Source of the DNA: JBOHHM01 sp050725495
Lineage (GTDB): Bacteria; Pseudomonadota; Gammaproteobacteria; Burkholderiales; Burkholderiaceae_C
NCBI GenBank assembly: GCA_050725495.1
Contig: JBOHHM010000295.1
Location: forward strand, 1 to 6,762
DNA: 6,762 bases
Direction: 5' to 3'
Positions 1 through 5,867 of this stretch are shown here, piece after piece; the first letter of the stretch is position 1, and each line of letters opens with the position of its first letter. The position numbers were made by a program, and so were the translations under genes. Below the pieces are notes generated by a model, which saw nothing but the letters and a program-made list of their open reading frames with translations, was not told the DNA's origin and ran no database searches.

Positions 1-375
1 GATGTTGACATCGTCCTCCATCATCGCCGCGACCAGCATCGTCCCCGTCACCGCCCGTCCCAGCGGCGTGGTGTTGAAATAGGTCGCCCCCGCCGTGGAG
101 ATATGGAACGCGCCGCACTGCAACGCCGTCAGCCCCTCGGAGACCAACTGCGGCCGGCAGTCGACGAGCCGCGCCTGTTCCGCGCCGTAATCGCGCGCGC
201 GGCGGGGGATATCCTCGTAGTCCGCTTCGTCAGGCTGTCCCAGGTTGGCCGTGTAGGCGTAGGGGATGGCGCCCTTGAGCTTCATCCAGTGCAGCGCGGC
301 GCTGGTGTCCAGGCCGCCTGAGAAGGCGATGCCGACTTTCTGGCCGGTCGGGAGGTTTTGCAGGATGGTTGCCAT
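1..375 (-). CDS. argG: Argininosuccinate synthase, N-terminal part (runs off left edge)
   Basis: Cytoplasmic enzyme of arginine biosynthesis that joins citrulline and aspartate, using ATP, to give argininosuccinate. The 125 visible codons begin MATILQNLPTGQKVGIAFSG. They carry the N-type ATP-pyrophosphatase P-loop SGGLDTS at residues 19-25, followed by the conserved region around AYTANLGQPDEADYEDIP and the STAGATYFNTTPLGR stretch. This pattern matches the longer ArgG type found in E. coli (about 445 residues), so roughly the last 320 residues lie outside the window. The ATG at 373-375 fits the family start; no good Shine-Dalgarno precedes it. It starts 7 bp after the ppnP stop on the same strand, so cotranscription or translational coupling is likely. 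Family assignment is firm. Confidence 0.96.
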   Translation of the reverse strand, partial: MATILQNLPTGQKVGIAFSGGLDTSAALHWMKLKGAIPYAYTANLGQPDEADYEDIPRRARDYGAEQARLVDCRPQLVSEGLTALQCGAFHISTAGATYFNTTPLGRAVTGTMLVAAMMEDDVNI

Positions 376-382
376 GGGGGGA

Positions 383-700
383 TCAGCCGAAATGACAGAT
401 GTAGTGGTAAGCCTCGGCGACGCGGATCTCGAACTTCGAGTTGCCGGGCACGCTGAACTTCTCGCCGGCGCAGGACTTGACCCAGGCATCGCTGCCCGCG
501 AGCTTGTACTCGCAGGCGCCGGCCACGCATTCCATGATTTCGGGCGCGCCGGTGCTGAAGGTCAGCGTCGCGGGCAGGATCACGCCGACCGACTTCTTCG
601 TGCCGTCGGGGAAGGTGATGCCATGGCTCACGCACTTGCCGTCGAAGTAGACGTTGGCCTGGGTTGTGACGGACACGCCGTCAATCTTCTCGGTGCTCAT
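383..700 (-). CDS. ppnP: Pyrimidine/purine nucleoside phosphorylase PpnP (DUF1255, cupin fold)
   Basis: Small cupin-fold enzyme, 105 residues (E. coli PpnP/YaiE has 94). Family members split many purine and pyrimidine nucleosides with phosphate into base and ribose 1-phosphate. Family signatures seen: ANVYFDGKCVSHGITF near the N-terminus, SVGVILPATLTFSTGAPEIM in the middle, then GEKFSVPGNSKFEIRVAE and a terminal YHYICHFG. The reading frame stays open upstream to 820. I choose ATG at 698-700 because family similarity starts about there, and because a possible -10 box at 730-735 would place the transcript start near 723, excluding the in-frame ATG at 725-727. No strong Shine-Dalgarno is visible. 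The stop lies 7 bp before argG, suggesting a ppnP-argG transcript. Confidence 0.9.
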   Translation of the reverse strand: MSTEKIDGVSVTTQANVYFDGKCVSHGITFPDGTKKSVGVILPATLTFSTGAPEIMECVAGACEYKLAGSDAWVKSCAGEKFSVPGNSKFEIRVAEAYHYICHFG

Positions 701-729
701 TTGCGCGTATTTGTTGGGGGAAACCATTA

Positions 730-735
730 ATTTTA
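730..735 (-). promoter_or_regulatory. Possible -10 box for ppnP(-argG)
   Basis: On the minus strand this reads TAAAAT in a locally AT-rich patch of an otherwise GC-rich 122-bp divergent intergenic region. No convincing -35 hexamer is seen 16-18 bp upstream, so the call is weak. It would start transcription close to 723 and leave a leader of about 20 nt before the chosen ppnP ATG. Confidence 0.3.
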
Positions 736-768
736 GGGCACGGTCACCTCCCATCGACCTGCCGGGGG

Positions 769-795
769 TGAATCCGCAAGCCAAGCTCTTGCGTA
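769..795 (+). promoter_or_regulatory. Candidate ECF-type promoter of the sigma/anti-sigma operon, with internal inverted repeat
   Basis: TGAATCC (769-775) and CGTA (792-795) are separated by 16 bp. This resembles the general ECF promoter layout known from Bacillus SigW-type promoters (TGAAAC-N16-CGTA). ECF sigma genes often transcribe their own operon, so autoregulation is a reasonable inference. A perfect 6-bp inverted repeat, CGCAAG (775-780) and CTTGCG (788-793) with a 7-bp spacer, is nested in the promoter and may be an operator or chance. Transcription would begin near 802, about 20 nt before the ATG at 823. Recognition by this particular sigma factor is not proven. Confidence 0.45.
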
Positions 796-822
796 CCACG
801 GGTGAAGCCCGACAATCCACCC

Positions 823-1431
823 ATGGCCACCGACCCTCAAGACCTCGCCCTGATCGCCCTGATCGACCGCATCGCCGCCCACCGCCAGGGCGGCCCGGTG
901 GGCCGGCCCTCGGACAGCGAGACCGCCCTGCGCGAACTCTATGACCTGACTTCGTCCAAACTCTACGGCGTGGCGCTTCGGGTGGTGAGCCAGCGCGACT
1001 GGGCCGAGGATGTGCTGCAGGAAGCCTACCTGAATATCTGGCGCATCGCGGGCGACTACCGCGCCGCCCTGAGCCCGCCCCTGGCCTGGATGGGCGTGAT
1101 CGTGCGCAGCCGCGCGCTCGATTTTCTGCGCCGGCGCGCCAGCGAGCGCGCCGATGCGACGGCGGCGCTGGACGACTGGGTGACCGACACCGTGGCCGGC
1201 GACGACCCCGGCCCCATGGACACCACGCAGGCCAGCGAGCAGGCCTGGGCGCTGCACGAGTGCCTGCGCCAGCTCGAGGCCAAACAGCGCGAGGTGCTCA
1301 GCCTGGCCTATCTGCGCGACTTGAGCCACGGCGAGCTGGCCAAGCAGCTCAAGCTGCCGCTGGGCACGGTGAAAACCTGGATCCGGCGCGGGCTGGAGCA
1401 GCTGCGCGGCTGCATGGCGAGGTTCGCATAG
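823..1431 (+). CDS. ECF-family RNA polymerase sigma factor (SigK/RpoE-like)
   Basis: A 202-residue alternative sigma factor that directs core RNA polymerase to a small regulon, normally held inactive by the anti-sigma factor encoded downstream. Sigma region 2 spans about residues 36-105, with the region 2.2 core AEDVLQEAYLNIW at 61-73 and WMGVIVRSRALDFLRRR after it. A linker of about 40 residues follows. Region 4 spans about 142-196, with the helix-turn-helix SHGELAKQLKLPLGTVKTWI that reads the -35 element. Length is typical of two-domain ECF factors. I chose ATG at 823; a GTG at 802 in frame would fall at the predicted transcription start. No clear Shine-Dalgarno is present. The RskA-like partner places it with SigK-type ECF factors; the inducing signal is unknown. 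Confidence 0.93.
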   Translation: MATDPQDLALIALIDRIAAHRQGGPVGRPSDSETALRELYDLTSSKLYGVALRVVSQRDWAEDVLQEAYLNIWRIAGDYRAALSPPLAWMGVIVRSRALDFLRRRASERADATAALDDWVTDTVAGDDPGPMDTTQASEQAWALHECLRQLEAKQREVLSLAYLRDLSHGELAKQLKLPLGTVKTWIRRGLEQLRGCMARFA

Positions 1432-1433
1432 CA

Positions 1434-1512
1434 TGAGGCCCCCACGCTTGTCACTTCGTGTACTGCGCTGCCCCCCGAGGGGGCCCAGGCCTGCTTGGGG
1501 CGGCCCGGCGCT
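1434..1512 (+). repeat. GC-rich intergenic repeat-like element with hairpin between sigma and anti-sigma genes
   Basis: The 96-bp gap between the two genes is mostly this element. It begins around GGCCCCCACGCTTG, holds a perfect hairpin of GCCCCC and GGGGGC arms with a CGA loop (1470-1484), and ends with GCTTGGGGCGGCCCGGC. From memory, very similar strings (CCCCCACGC..., GCTGCCCCCCGAGGGGG, GGGGCGGCCCGG) recur between genes in Acidovorax, Variovorax and related genomes. Only one copy is in the window, so repeat status rests on that memory. The hairpin lacks a T-tract, so it is not a standard terminator, but it could lower transcription or translation of the anti-sigma gene. Confidence 0.55.
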
Positions 1513-1517
1513 GGCCT

Positions 1518-1522
1518 GAGGA
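1518..1522 (+). promoter_or_regulatory. Ribosome binding site deciding the anti-sigma start
   Basis: GAGGA lies 5 nt before the ATG at 1528. This favours 1528 over the in-frame upstream start at 1495, which would be inside the repeat-like element. Confidence 0.6.
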
Positions 1523-1527
1523 TCGCG

Positions 1528-2349
1528 ATGATTTTGCTTGATAAACCGCAACTGCTGGACCAGCTGGCCGCCAGCTACGCCCTGGGCACGCTGCGCGGGC
1601 CCGCGCGGCGGCGCTTCGAGACGCTGGCACGCGAAAGCGCCACCGTGCGCGCCAGCGCCCTGATCTGGCAGGAGCGCTTGGCCTCGATGACCGAGCTGCA
1701 GCCCGGCGAGGCGCCCAGCCCGAATGTCTGGAAGCGCATTGAAAACCTGGTGGCGGCGCAGCAGCAGACCCCCGCCAGAGCCGTTGCCGTGGAGGCCGCC
1801 ATGTTCGACAAACTGCGCCGTGCCCTGGGCCTGTGGCGCGGCGCGGCCTTCGCCGGCGCGCTGGCCAGCGCGGCCGCCGTGCTGATGGGCGTGAACCTGG
1901 GCCGCGAGGTGGACAGCCAGGGCAGCCAGCTCGCGCAGGCCAGCCGGCACAGCGCTGCGATGGCGCAGCAAAACGCCCAGCTCGTGGCCCAGCTCCGGGC
2001 CACGCCCGAAATCCGGTACGTCGCCGTGCTGTCCGACGACAGGGCCGCCGCGTCCATGCTGGTGACATTCGACCCCAAGAATCAGCGGCTGACGCTCAAA
2101 CGCGTGGGCGCCTACCAGGAAGCGGCCGACAAGTCCTTGCAGCTCTGGGCTCTGCCGCCCTCGGGCGGGCCGAAATCGCTGGGCGTGCTGGGCAGCGACA
2201 AGGTGATCCGCCTGGCGGCGGCCGAGGGCGAGGTGCGCGAAGTCCCGGCCCTGGCGATCAGCCTGGAGCCCAAGGGCGGCGTGCCCAGCGAGGGCGGGCC
2301 GACCGGCCCGGTGCTGTTCAAGGGCGCGCTGCTGCAGACGACGCTATGA
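1528..2349 (+). CDS. RskA-like transmembrane anti-sigma factor
   Basis: A 273-residue inner-membrane protein expected to bind and inactivate the upstream ECF sigma factor until a periplasmic signal releases it. The cytoplasmic N-terminus (about 1-95) has the anti-sigma pattern LAASYALGTLRGPARRRFE, then a conserved Trp-Glu (IWQERL) and NVWKRIENLV. One membrane helix is at about 103-122. A Gln/Ala-rich stretch that looks coiled-coil-like (about 130-157) follows. The C-terminal periplasmic part matches the RskA fold pattern: IRYVAVLSDDRAAASMLVTF, then SLQLWALPPSGGPKSLGVL. No HXXXCXXC zinc motif is present, as expected for RskA-type rather than ZAS-type anti-sigmas. In many such operons the two genes abut; here a repeat-like element separates them. 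Confidence 0.88.
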   Translation: MILLDKPQLLDQLAASYALGTLRGPARRRFETLARESATVRASALIWQERLASMTELQPGEAPSPNVWKRIENLVAAQQQTPARAVAVEAAMFDKLRRALGLWRGAAFAGALASAAAVLMGVNLGREVDSQGSQLAQASRHSAAMAQQNAQLVAQLRATPEIRYVAVLSDDRAAASMLVTFDPKNQRLTLKRVGAYQEAADKSLQLWALPPSGGPKSLGVLGSDKVIRLAAAEGEVREVPALAISLEPKGGVPSEGGPTGPVLFKGALLQTTL

Positions 2350-2402
2350 ATTCAATAGCTGTCAGCGTCCGTTCCATGTGGGCTGAGGCAGGATTTGACT
2401 AA
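2350..2402 (+). repeat. Probable copy of a dispersed Comamonadaceae intergenic repeat
   Basis: Starting immediately after the anti-sigma TGA, the sequence shows CAATAGCTGTCAGCG, then GGGCTGAGGC, then GATTTGACT. This layout (AATAGCTG...GCG..., GGGCT-AGGC, ATTTGAC) resembles, from memory, a common short intergenic repeat of Comamonadaceae genomes. Only one copy is in the window, so the assignment depends on recall. The rest of the convergent gap (2403-2460) holds only an imperfect GC-rich stem (about 2423-2440) without a T-tract; no clear terminator is visible between the converging genes. Confidence 0.45.
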
Positions 2403-2460
2403 AGTACCGGTGCGCCCGAACGCCCCGGAGCGGCTCGGGTGTATCCATCACGCTGCGGGT

Positions 2461-3180
2461 TCAGTGCCCGTGACGGTGGTGGCGATGGCCGCTGTGGAAG
2501 CTGAAGCCCAGTGACAGGGCCACCGGGGCGAAGTACGGCTGTGCGTAGTACGGCTGTGCGTAATAGGGCTGGACGTAGTAGGGCTGGGCGTAGTAGGTCG
2601 GGTAGACCGGTGTCGTGTAGGTGGTTGGCGCCAGCACGGGCGGCTGCACATAGATCGGTTGCACCGGCTGGACATAGCCGCCGTCAGTCGAGGGGGCCGA
2701 TGGAGGAGGCGCCGAGCTGATCGGCGTGATCTGCAGGCGCACCGTCGGACCGGGATCGCTAGGCATTTGCACGGTGTACTGCCTGCCCGCGTATTCGTAG
2801 ACCACGTTGTAGCCCACGGTGCGGTTTTCATAGAAGGTCTGGGTACTGCAGCGCTGCACGTTCTGTACCTGCGGCTGGCTCGGGCCTTCGATCCTGTCAC
2901 CCAGCATGGCGCCGCCCAGGATGCCCAGCACGGTGGCCGCAGCCCGTCCGCTGCCATGGCCCACAGCGTTGCCCGCGGCGCCACCTGCTACGGCGCCCAG
3001 CAGGGCGCCGGCGCCGGACTTGGTCGACGGCTGTGTCAGCACCGCTTCGTTGCTGCAGACCTGGCGCGGCACGCCGACCTGCTGGATCACGGGGGTGCTG
3101 GAGATCACGCGCCCCGTTTCCTGGGCCGTGCACAGCCCCGCTGCCGCCAGCAGGGCCGAAAGCACGAAAATTTGTTTCAT
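2461..3180 (-). CDS. Secreted glycine-zipper 2TM protein with YYxQP repeats and histidine-rich C-terminus
   Basis: A 239-residue exported protein of unknown exact role, related to the Rickettsia 17-kDa antigen/glycine-zipper family and probably located in the envelope. A signal peptide covers about 1-19 (MKQIFVLSALLAAAGLCTA); LAAAGLC is not a canonical lipobox, so lipidation is doubtful. Next come VISSTPVIQQVGVPRQVC (Cys42), the glycine zipper at about 57-95 (GALLGAVAGGAAGNAVG and GILGGAMLG), then Cys111 and the family block GYNVVYEYAGRQYTVQM followed by DPGP. The two cysteines could pair. After about residue 155 the tail is Pro/Gln/Tyr-rich, with YYAQP-type units at 196-217 and a His-rich end HSGHRHHRHGH. 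A strong AAGGAGG Shine-Dalgarno fixes the start. Function is not recognisable beyond the family. Confidence 0.85.
   Translation of the reverse strand: MKQIFVLSALLAAAGLCTAQETGRVISSTPVIQQVGVPRQVCSNEAVLTQPSTKSGAGALLGAVAGGAAGNAVGHGSGRAAATVLGILGGAMLGDRIEGPSQPQVQNVQRCSTQTFYENRTVGYNVVYEYAGRQYTVQMPSDPGPTVRLQITPISSAPPPSAPSTDGGYVQPVQPIYVQPPVLAPTTYTTPVYPTYYAQPYYVQPYYAQPYYAQPYFAPVALSLGFSFHSGHRHHRHGH
2530..2604 (-). repeat. 15-bp in-frame tandem repeat (about 5 units) encoding YYxQP
   Basis: Five consecutive 15-bp units begin at 2530, 2545, 2560, 2575 and 2590. The first two differ at one base, and the last is degenerate. On the coding strand they give YY(A/V)QP pentapeptides. Being a multiple of three, unit gain or loss keeps frame, so length may vary between strains. 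Confidence 0.85.
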
Positions 3181-3186
3181 GGGCGG

Positions 3187-3193
3187 CCTCCTT
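3187..3193 (-). promoter_or_regulatory. Strong Shine-Dalgarno of the glycine-zipper gene
   Basis: On the minus strand this reads AAGGAGG, 6 nt from the ATG at 3178-3180, a near-perfect anti-16S match. It suggests a highly translated message. I see no convincing promoter in the 112 bp up to the preceding gene, only weak resemblances. Confidence 0.8.
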
Positions 3194-3238
3194 GATTGCG
3201 TATTCCTACTGGAAGTTTAGTCAGCAGGAGCCGCTTTG

Positions 3239-3256
3239 CCACCGTAAGTTCGGTGG
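3239..3256. other. Small inverted repeat in the yffB / glycine-zipper gap
   Basis: CCACCG and CGGTGG are perfect 6-bp arms around a 6-bp centre. On the minus strand it lies after the YffB-like stop. It lacks a following T-tract, so it may be a weak attenuator, a protein site, or chance. Confidence 0.3.
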
Positions 3257-3292
3257 AGCAGGCGTAAAAGTTTGTGGAGGCTGGCCGCCGGC

Positions 3293-3652
3293 TCAGCTCA
3301 CCAGCGCGGCCCAGGCCGCGGCGTCGAAACCCACAGTGGTCGGCCCGCCGCTGGCGCTGCCCCAATCCAGGACCGGCCGCTTGATCACGCTGGGCTGGGC
3401 CAGCATCAACGCCCTGGCGCTGGCGGCGTCCTGGACAGCGGCCTGGGCGGCCGGCTCGAGCTTGCGCCAGGTCGTTCCCTGACGGTTGACGAGTTTTTCC
3501 CAGCCGACGGCCTGCAGCCAGCCATCGAACTGGGGCTCGGGCACGCCTTGCTTCTTGAAGTCGTGAAAGCGGTAGTCCAGGCCCTGGTTGCTGAGCCAGG
3601 CGCGGGATTTTTTGCAGGTGTCGCAGTGGGTAATGCCGTAGACGGTGATCAT
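3293..3652 (-). CDS. yffB: ArsC/Spx-family protein, YffB-like (thioredoxin-fold putative reductase)
   Basis: A 119-residue cytoplasmic protein with the ArsC-like thioredoxin fold. It matches E. coli YffB (118 residues) along its length: MITVYGITHCDTCKKSRAWL at the N-terminus, LDYRFHDFKKQGV, GWEKLVNRQGTTWRKL, and DAASARALMLAQPSVIKRPVL. The active-site region is a CxxC at Cys10 and Cys13; YffB itself keeps only the first Cys. Family members are annotated as arsenate reductase-like or glutathione-dependent thiol reductases, and the real substrate is unsettled. No ars genes are nearby, so arsenic resistance is not implied. ATG at 3652 fits YffB; an ATG at 3661 is possible. The gene starts only 18 bp past the T-tract of the preceding terminator, leaving little room for its own promoter. 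Its first ~14 codons are duplicated at 6026-6069. Confidence 0.88.
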   Translation of the reverse strand: MITVYGITHCDTCKKSRAWLSNQGLDYRFHDFKKQGVPEPQFDGWLQAVGWEKLVNRQGTTWRKLEPAAQAAVQDAASARALMLAQPSVIKRPVLDWGSASGGPTTVGFDAAAWAALVS

Positions 3653-3669
3653 GCGGCGCATTGTGCGCG

Positions 3670-3696
3670 AAAAGAGGGCGGGCCTGATGCCCGCCC
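3670..3696 (-). terminator. Rho-independent terminator after the first DUF5666 gene
   Basis: On the minus strand GGGCGGGC, a 5-nt loop ATCAG and GCCCGCCC form a perfect 8-bp GC stem, followed by TCTTTT. It lies 33 bp after the DUF5666 stop and just before the YffB-like gene. The T-tract is interrupted by a C, so some read-through into yffB is plausible. A near-identical copy lies at 6104-6130. Confidence 0.82.
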
Positions 3697-3728
3697 AGGA
3701 GGCTGCAAAGGGGGGGAGCAGCCTGGAA

Positions 3729-4964
3729 TCAGGTCTGGAACTTGATCTGCGTCGCGCTGATGCCTGTGCCATTGACCGCGGCGACGCCCTTGACTTCGAC
3801 GTCCACGTTGTTGGCCAGGTTGGCCGCGGTCCTGCCAACAGGCAGGAACGTCGCGGTGCCGCTGAAGTCCACCGTTACGCCGCGCAGCACAAAGGTCTTG
3901 GCGACCGCGTCAAGGTTGCCGATGAGGCCGCGAAGCTCGAACTCCAGATTGTCGATTTGCTTTTCCAGCTCGACCTTGGTCGCCACCAGCACGTCGTTGA
4001 CCACGCGGCCTTCGACCTCGACACGGGCTCCCACCGCCAGGCCCGCCGTGCCGTCGGGGAAGGCGGCCTGGCGGGCATCGATCTGCAGCCCGTTGACGAA
4101 AAACGCGCTGGGCGTGGTGAAGGCCGTGATCATGCCTTCGACCTCGGCTTCGTCCCGGTCCTCGACGGGCTCTTCGGGCGGGCGAATCCGCTGTGCAGTG
4201 AACACCGCAGGCGCCGGGACAACGGCCACCAGCCGCACACGCACCAGCACATCCGCGGCCAGGGTGACGCGCACATCGGTCGTCGCGTCGAACCGGATCG
4301 CGAGGCTACCGATGTTGAAGGTGCCGGCCGCGCCATTGAAGTTGCGGACCAGGCCCTCGATCCGGTAGAGGTTGGGGCTGTTTCTGAGCTCGATGCGGGT
4401 GGCCATAATGCGGTTGGCGACGGGGTCGACAAAGCCGTTGACCTCGATGACGACCGGCGTGCTCGCTCTCACGAGCACATCCAGCGCCCCCAGGTCGCTG
4501 CTCAGTCCATCTTCGAAGACCGTGCTGCCCCTGATTTCCACCGTTTGGCCCAGCACCACCAGGGTCCGCGTGCTGGGGCTGACGCTGCTGATCGGCCCCA
4601 CCAGTTCGCTGCCGAAGATGATGGTATCGGCGCGGCCCGATCGGCCGCTCGGGCCCGATGAAATGGACGAACCCCTGACCCTGACCACCATGCCCAGCTT
4701 GAGGTCGCTGCGGCTGCGCGGGACGCCGTCGTCATCGCTGACCAGGGCGTTCATGTCTTCAAAACGCACGCCGTTGACGATGACCGAGCCAAAGCCGCTG
4801 ATCGCGCCCACAGAGAACGAGCCGGTGCCGCCGCTGCTGACGCCGGCCACGCCACCGCCGCCGCCGCCGCAGCCCGCCAGCGTCATGGCCGTGCCCAGCA
4901 GGCTCAGCAGTCCTTCCCGGCGCGTGATGCCGTGACTCGCCGGGGCCATATGTGCCGTTTTCAT
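3729..4964 (-). CDS. DUF5666 repeat lipoprotein with Tat-like signal
   Basis: A 411-residue predicted envelope lipoprotein of unknown function. The signal region has a Tat-like TRREGLL (14-20), a hydrophobic stretch, and the lipobox LAGC with acceptor Cys32, followed directly by six glycines. The mature part is built of about five DUF5666-like units of roughly 60-75 residues (about 50-116, 120-193, 200-262, 274-334, 342-409). Each repeats the theme of a G-x-I-x-x-F start, a VNG or related turn, then GARVEVEGRVVNDVLVATKVELE-like strands, which suggests tandem small beta domains. The start at 4962-4964 overlaps the DUF6502 stop (ATGA), and AAGGAGAG precedes it, so translation is probably coupled. 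A paralogue lies at 6165-6762. Family assignment is from memory of the repeat pattern. Confidence 0.85.
   Translation of the reverse strand: MKTAHMAPASHGITRREGLLSLLGTAMTLAGCGGGGGGVAGVSSGGTGSFSVGAISGFGSVIVNGVRFEDMNALVSDDDGVPRSRSDLKLGMVVRVRGSSISSGPSGRSGRADTIIFGSELVGPISSVSPSTRTLVVLGQTVEIRGSTVFEDGLSSDLGALDVLVRASTPVVIEVNGFVDPVANRIMATRIELRNSPNLYRIEGLVRNFNGAAGTFNIGSLAIRFDATTDVRVTLAADVLVRVRLVAVVPAPAVFTAQRIRPPEEPVEDRDEAEVEGMITAFTTPSAFFVNGLQIDARQAAFPDGTAGLAVGARVEVEGRVVNDVLVATKVELEKQIDNLEFELRGLIGNLDAVAKTFVLRGVTVDFSGTATFLPVGRTAANLANNVDVEVKGVAAVNGTGISATQIKFQT
4851..4870 (-). repeat. Triplet repeat encoding poly-glycine after the lipobox cysteine
   Basis: A run of CCG/CCA triplets on the plus strand encodes Gly33-Gly38, right after the lipidation cysteine. 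This would be a flexible tether from the membrane anchor to the repeat domains. Slippage by one triplet would keep frame. Confidence 0.7.
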
Positions 4965-5845
4965 GGGGTCTCTCCTTGGGGGGTAGGGGGTTGCTCCGCC
5001 TGGGGGGCGGGGGGCATGGGCTGGGACCAGGTGAACAGGCCTATGCGCATGCATTGGTCTTGCGGCCGGCCCGCGTGGCGGTCGGCCGCGATCAATTTTT
5101 CCAGCCGCGGCGCGATTTCGTCGAGCATGTGGCGCCAGTGCTGCGTCATCAGTTCGCGAGCCTGGGCCAGCGACTCGTCCGAAAGCTCGTCGGCAAAAAT
5201 CGCCTGCTCGAAATGCTGCGTGCCGTCGCCCAGCACATTGGCCGTGGCGGCGCGCAGATGGTCGCCCACGTTGTCGCCCAGGTAGGCCATCATGCGCGCC
5301 CAGTCACCCCGGGGCACGAAGGCCTCGCTCAGGATCTGGACGGTGTCGCTGGCGCTGTCATGCTCGGCCAGCCGCAGGCGGCCCAGTTCGTCGAGCAGGG
5401 TGCGGGGGTGCACATCGCGGGTGACCGACTGGGCCAGGGCTTCAAAACTCGGGGCAGGGCCCTGGCGCGGCAGGGCCAGGGGTTTGCCGGCCGGGGTGCG
5501 CAAAGCCGGGTCGGCCAGCCAGCGCGTGAACAGTTCGGTCACCGGGGAGCGGTGCATCTCGCGTTCTTTGGCCGGCTGGTTCTCCAGCCGTGCGACTTCG
5601 CGGCGCGTGAGCCCAGTCGTGGCGCTGATGCGGCTGGTTAGGCGGCTCGACGGCTGATCGGCGTGGGCCATGCGGGCGGCCTGGACGAAGGCCAGGCGCA
5701 GCCGCTCCTCGATCATCTGGATGGTGACGCCCTTGCCCACGCACAGCCGCGCCAGCGGCGCCAGCACATTGCCCAGCGCATCGAGCAGCACTTGCTTCTC
5801 GGTGTTGAGGGCCGAGTCTGGGGGGATGGTGGCACCGGTTTCCAT
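4961..5845 (-). CDS. DUF6502 family protein, putative helix-turn-helix regulator
   Basis: A 294-residue soluble protein with no signal peptide or membrane segment. The N-terminal block LNTEKQVLLDALGNVLAPLARLCVGKGVTIQMIEERLR (13-50) and SRLTSRISATTGLTRREVARLE (67-88) match what I recall of the DUF6502 family. The second block reads as a helix-turn-helix, so DNA binding is likely but inferred. The remainder is mostly helical and charged and ends in a short Pro/Gln-rich tail (277-294). ATG at 5845 follows an AAAGG site. The frame is open further upstream, but those codons would run through the promoter. The stop overlaps the DUF5666 start by ATGA. A palindrome in its own promoter suggests autoregulation, by itself or by another repressor. 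Confidence 0.8.
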   Translation of the reverse strand: METGATIPPDSALNTEKQVLLDALGNVLAPLARLCVGKGVTIQMIEERLRLAFVQAARMAHADQPSSRLTSRISATTGLTRREVARLENQPAKEREMHRSPVTELFTRWLADPALRTPAGKPLALPRQGPAPSFEALAQSVTRDVHPRTLLDELGRLRLAEHDSASDTVQILSEAFVPRGDWARMMAYLGDNVGDHLRAATANVLGDGTQHFEQAIFADELSDESLAQARELMTQHWRHMLDEIAPRLEKLIAADRHAGRPQDQCMRIGLFTWSQPMPPAPQAEQPPTPQGETP

Positions 5846-5867
5846 GGAAAGCCTTTGAGTTCTCTTA

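Noticed and set aside
733..1971. Long open frame antisense to the sigma and anti-sigma genes
   Set aside because: Its translation is low-complexity Ala/Gly/Gln/Arg typical of a GC-rich shadow frame, and both plus-strand genes have clear family signatures.
3710..3716. Seven-G tract as a phase-variation switch
   Set aside because: It lies in the 3' UTR after the DUF5666 stop, not in a coding region or between promoter elements, so slippage would have no obvious switching effect.
3645..4661. Long plus-strand open frame opposite the DUF5666 gene
   Set aside because: Shadow of the minus-strand gene; no family pattern, His/Arg/Asp-rich composition, no ribosome site.
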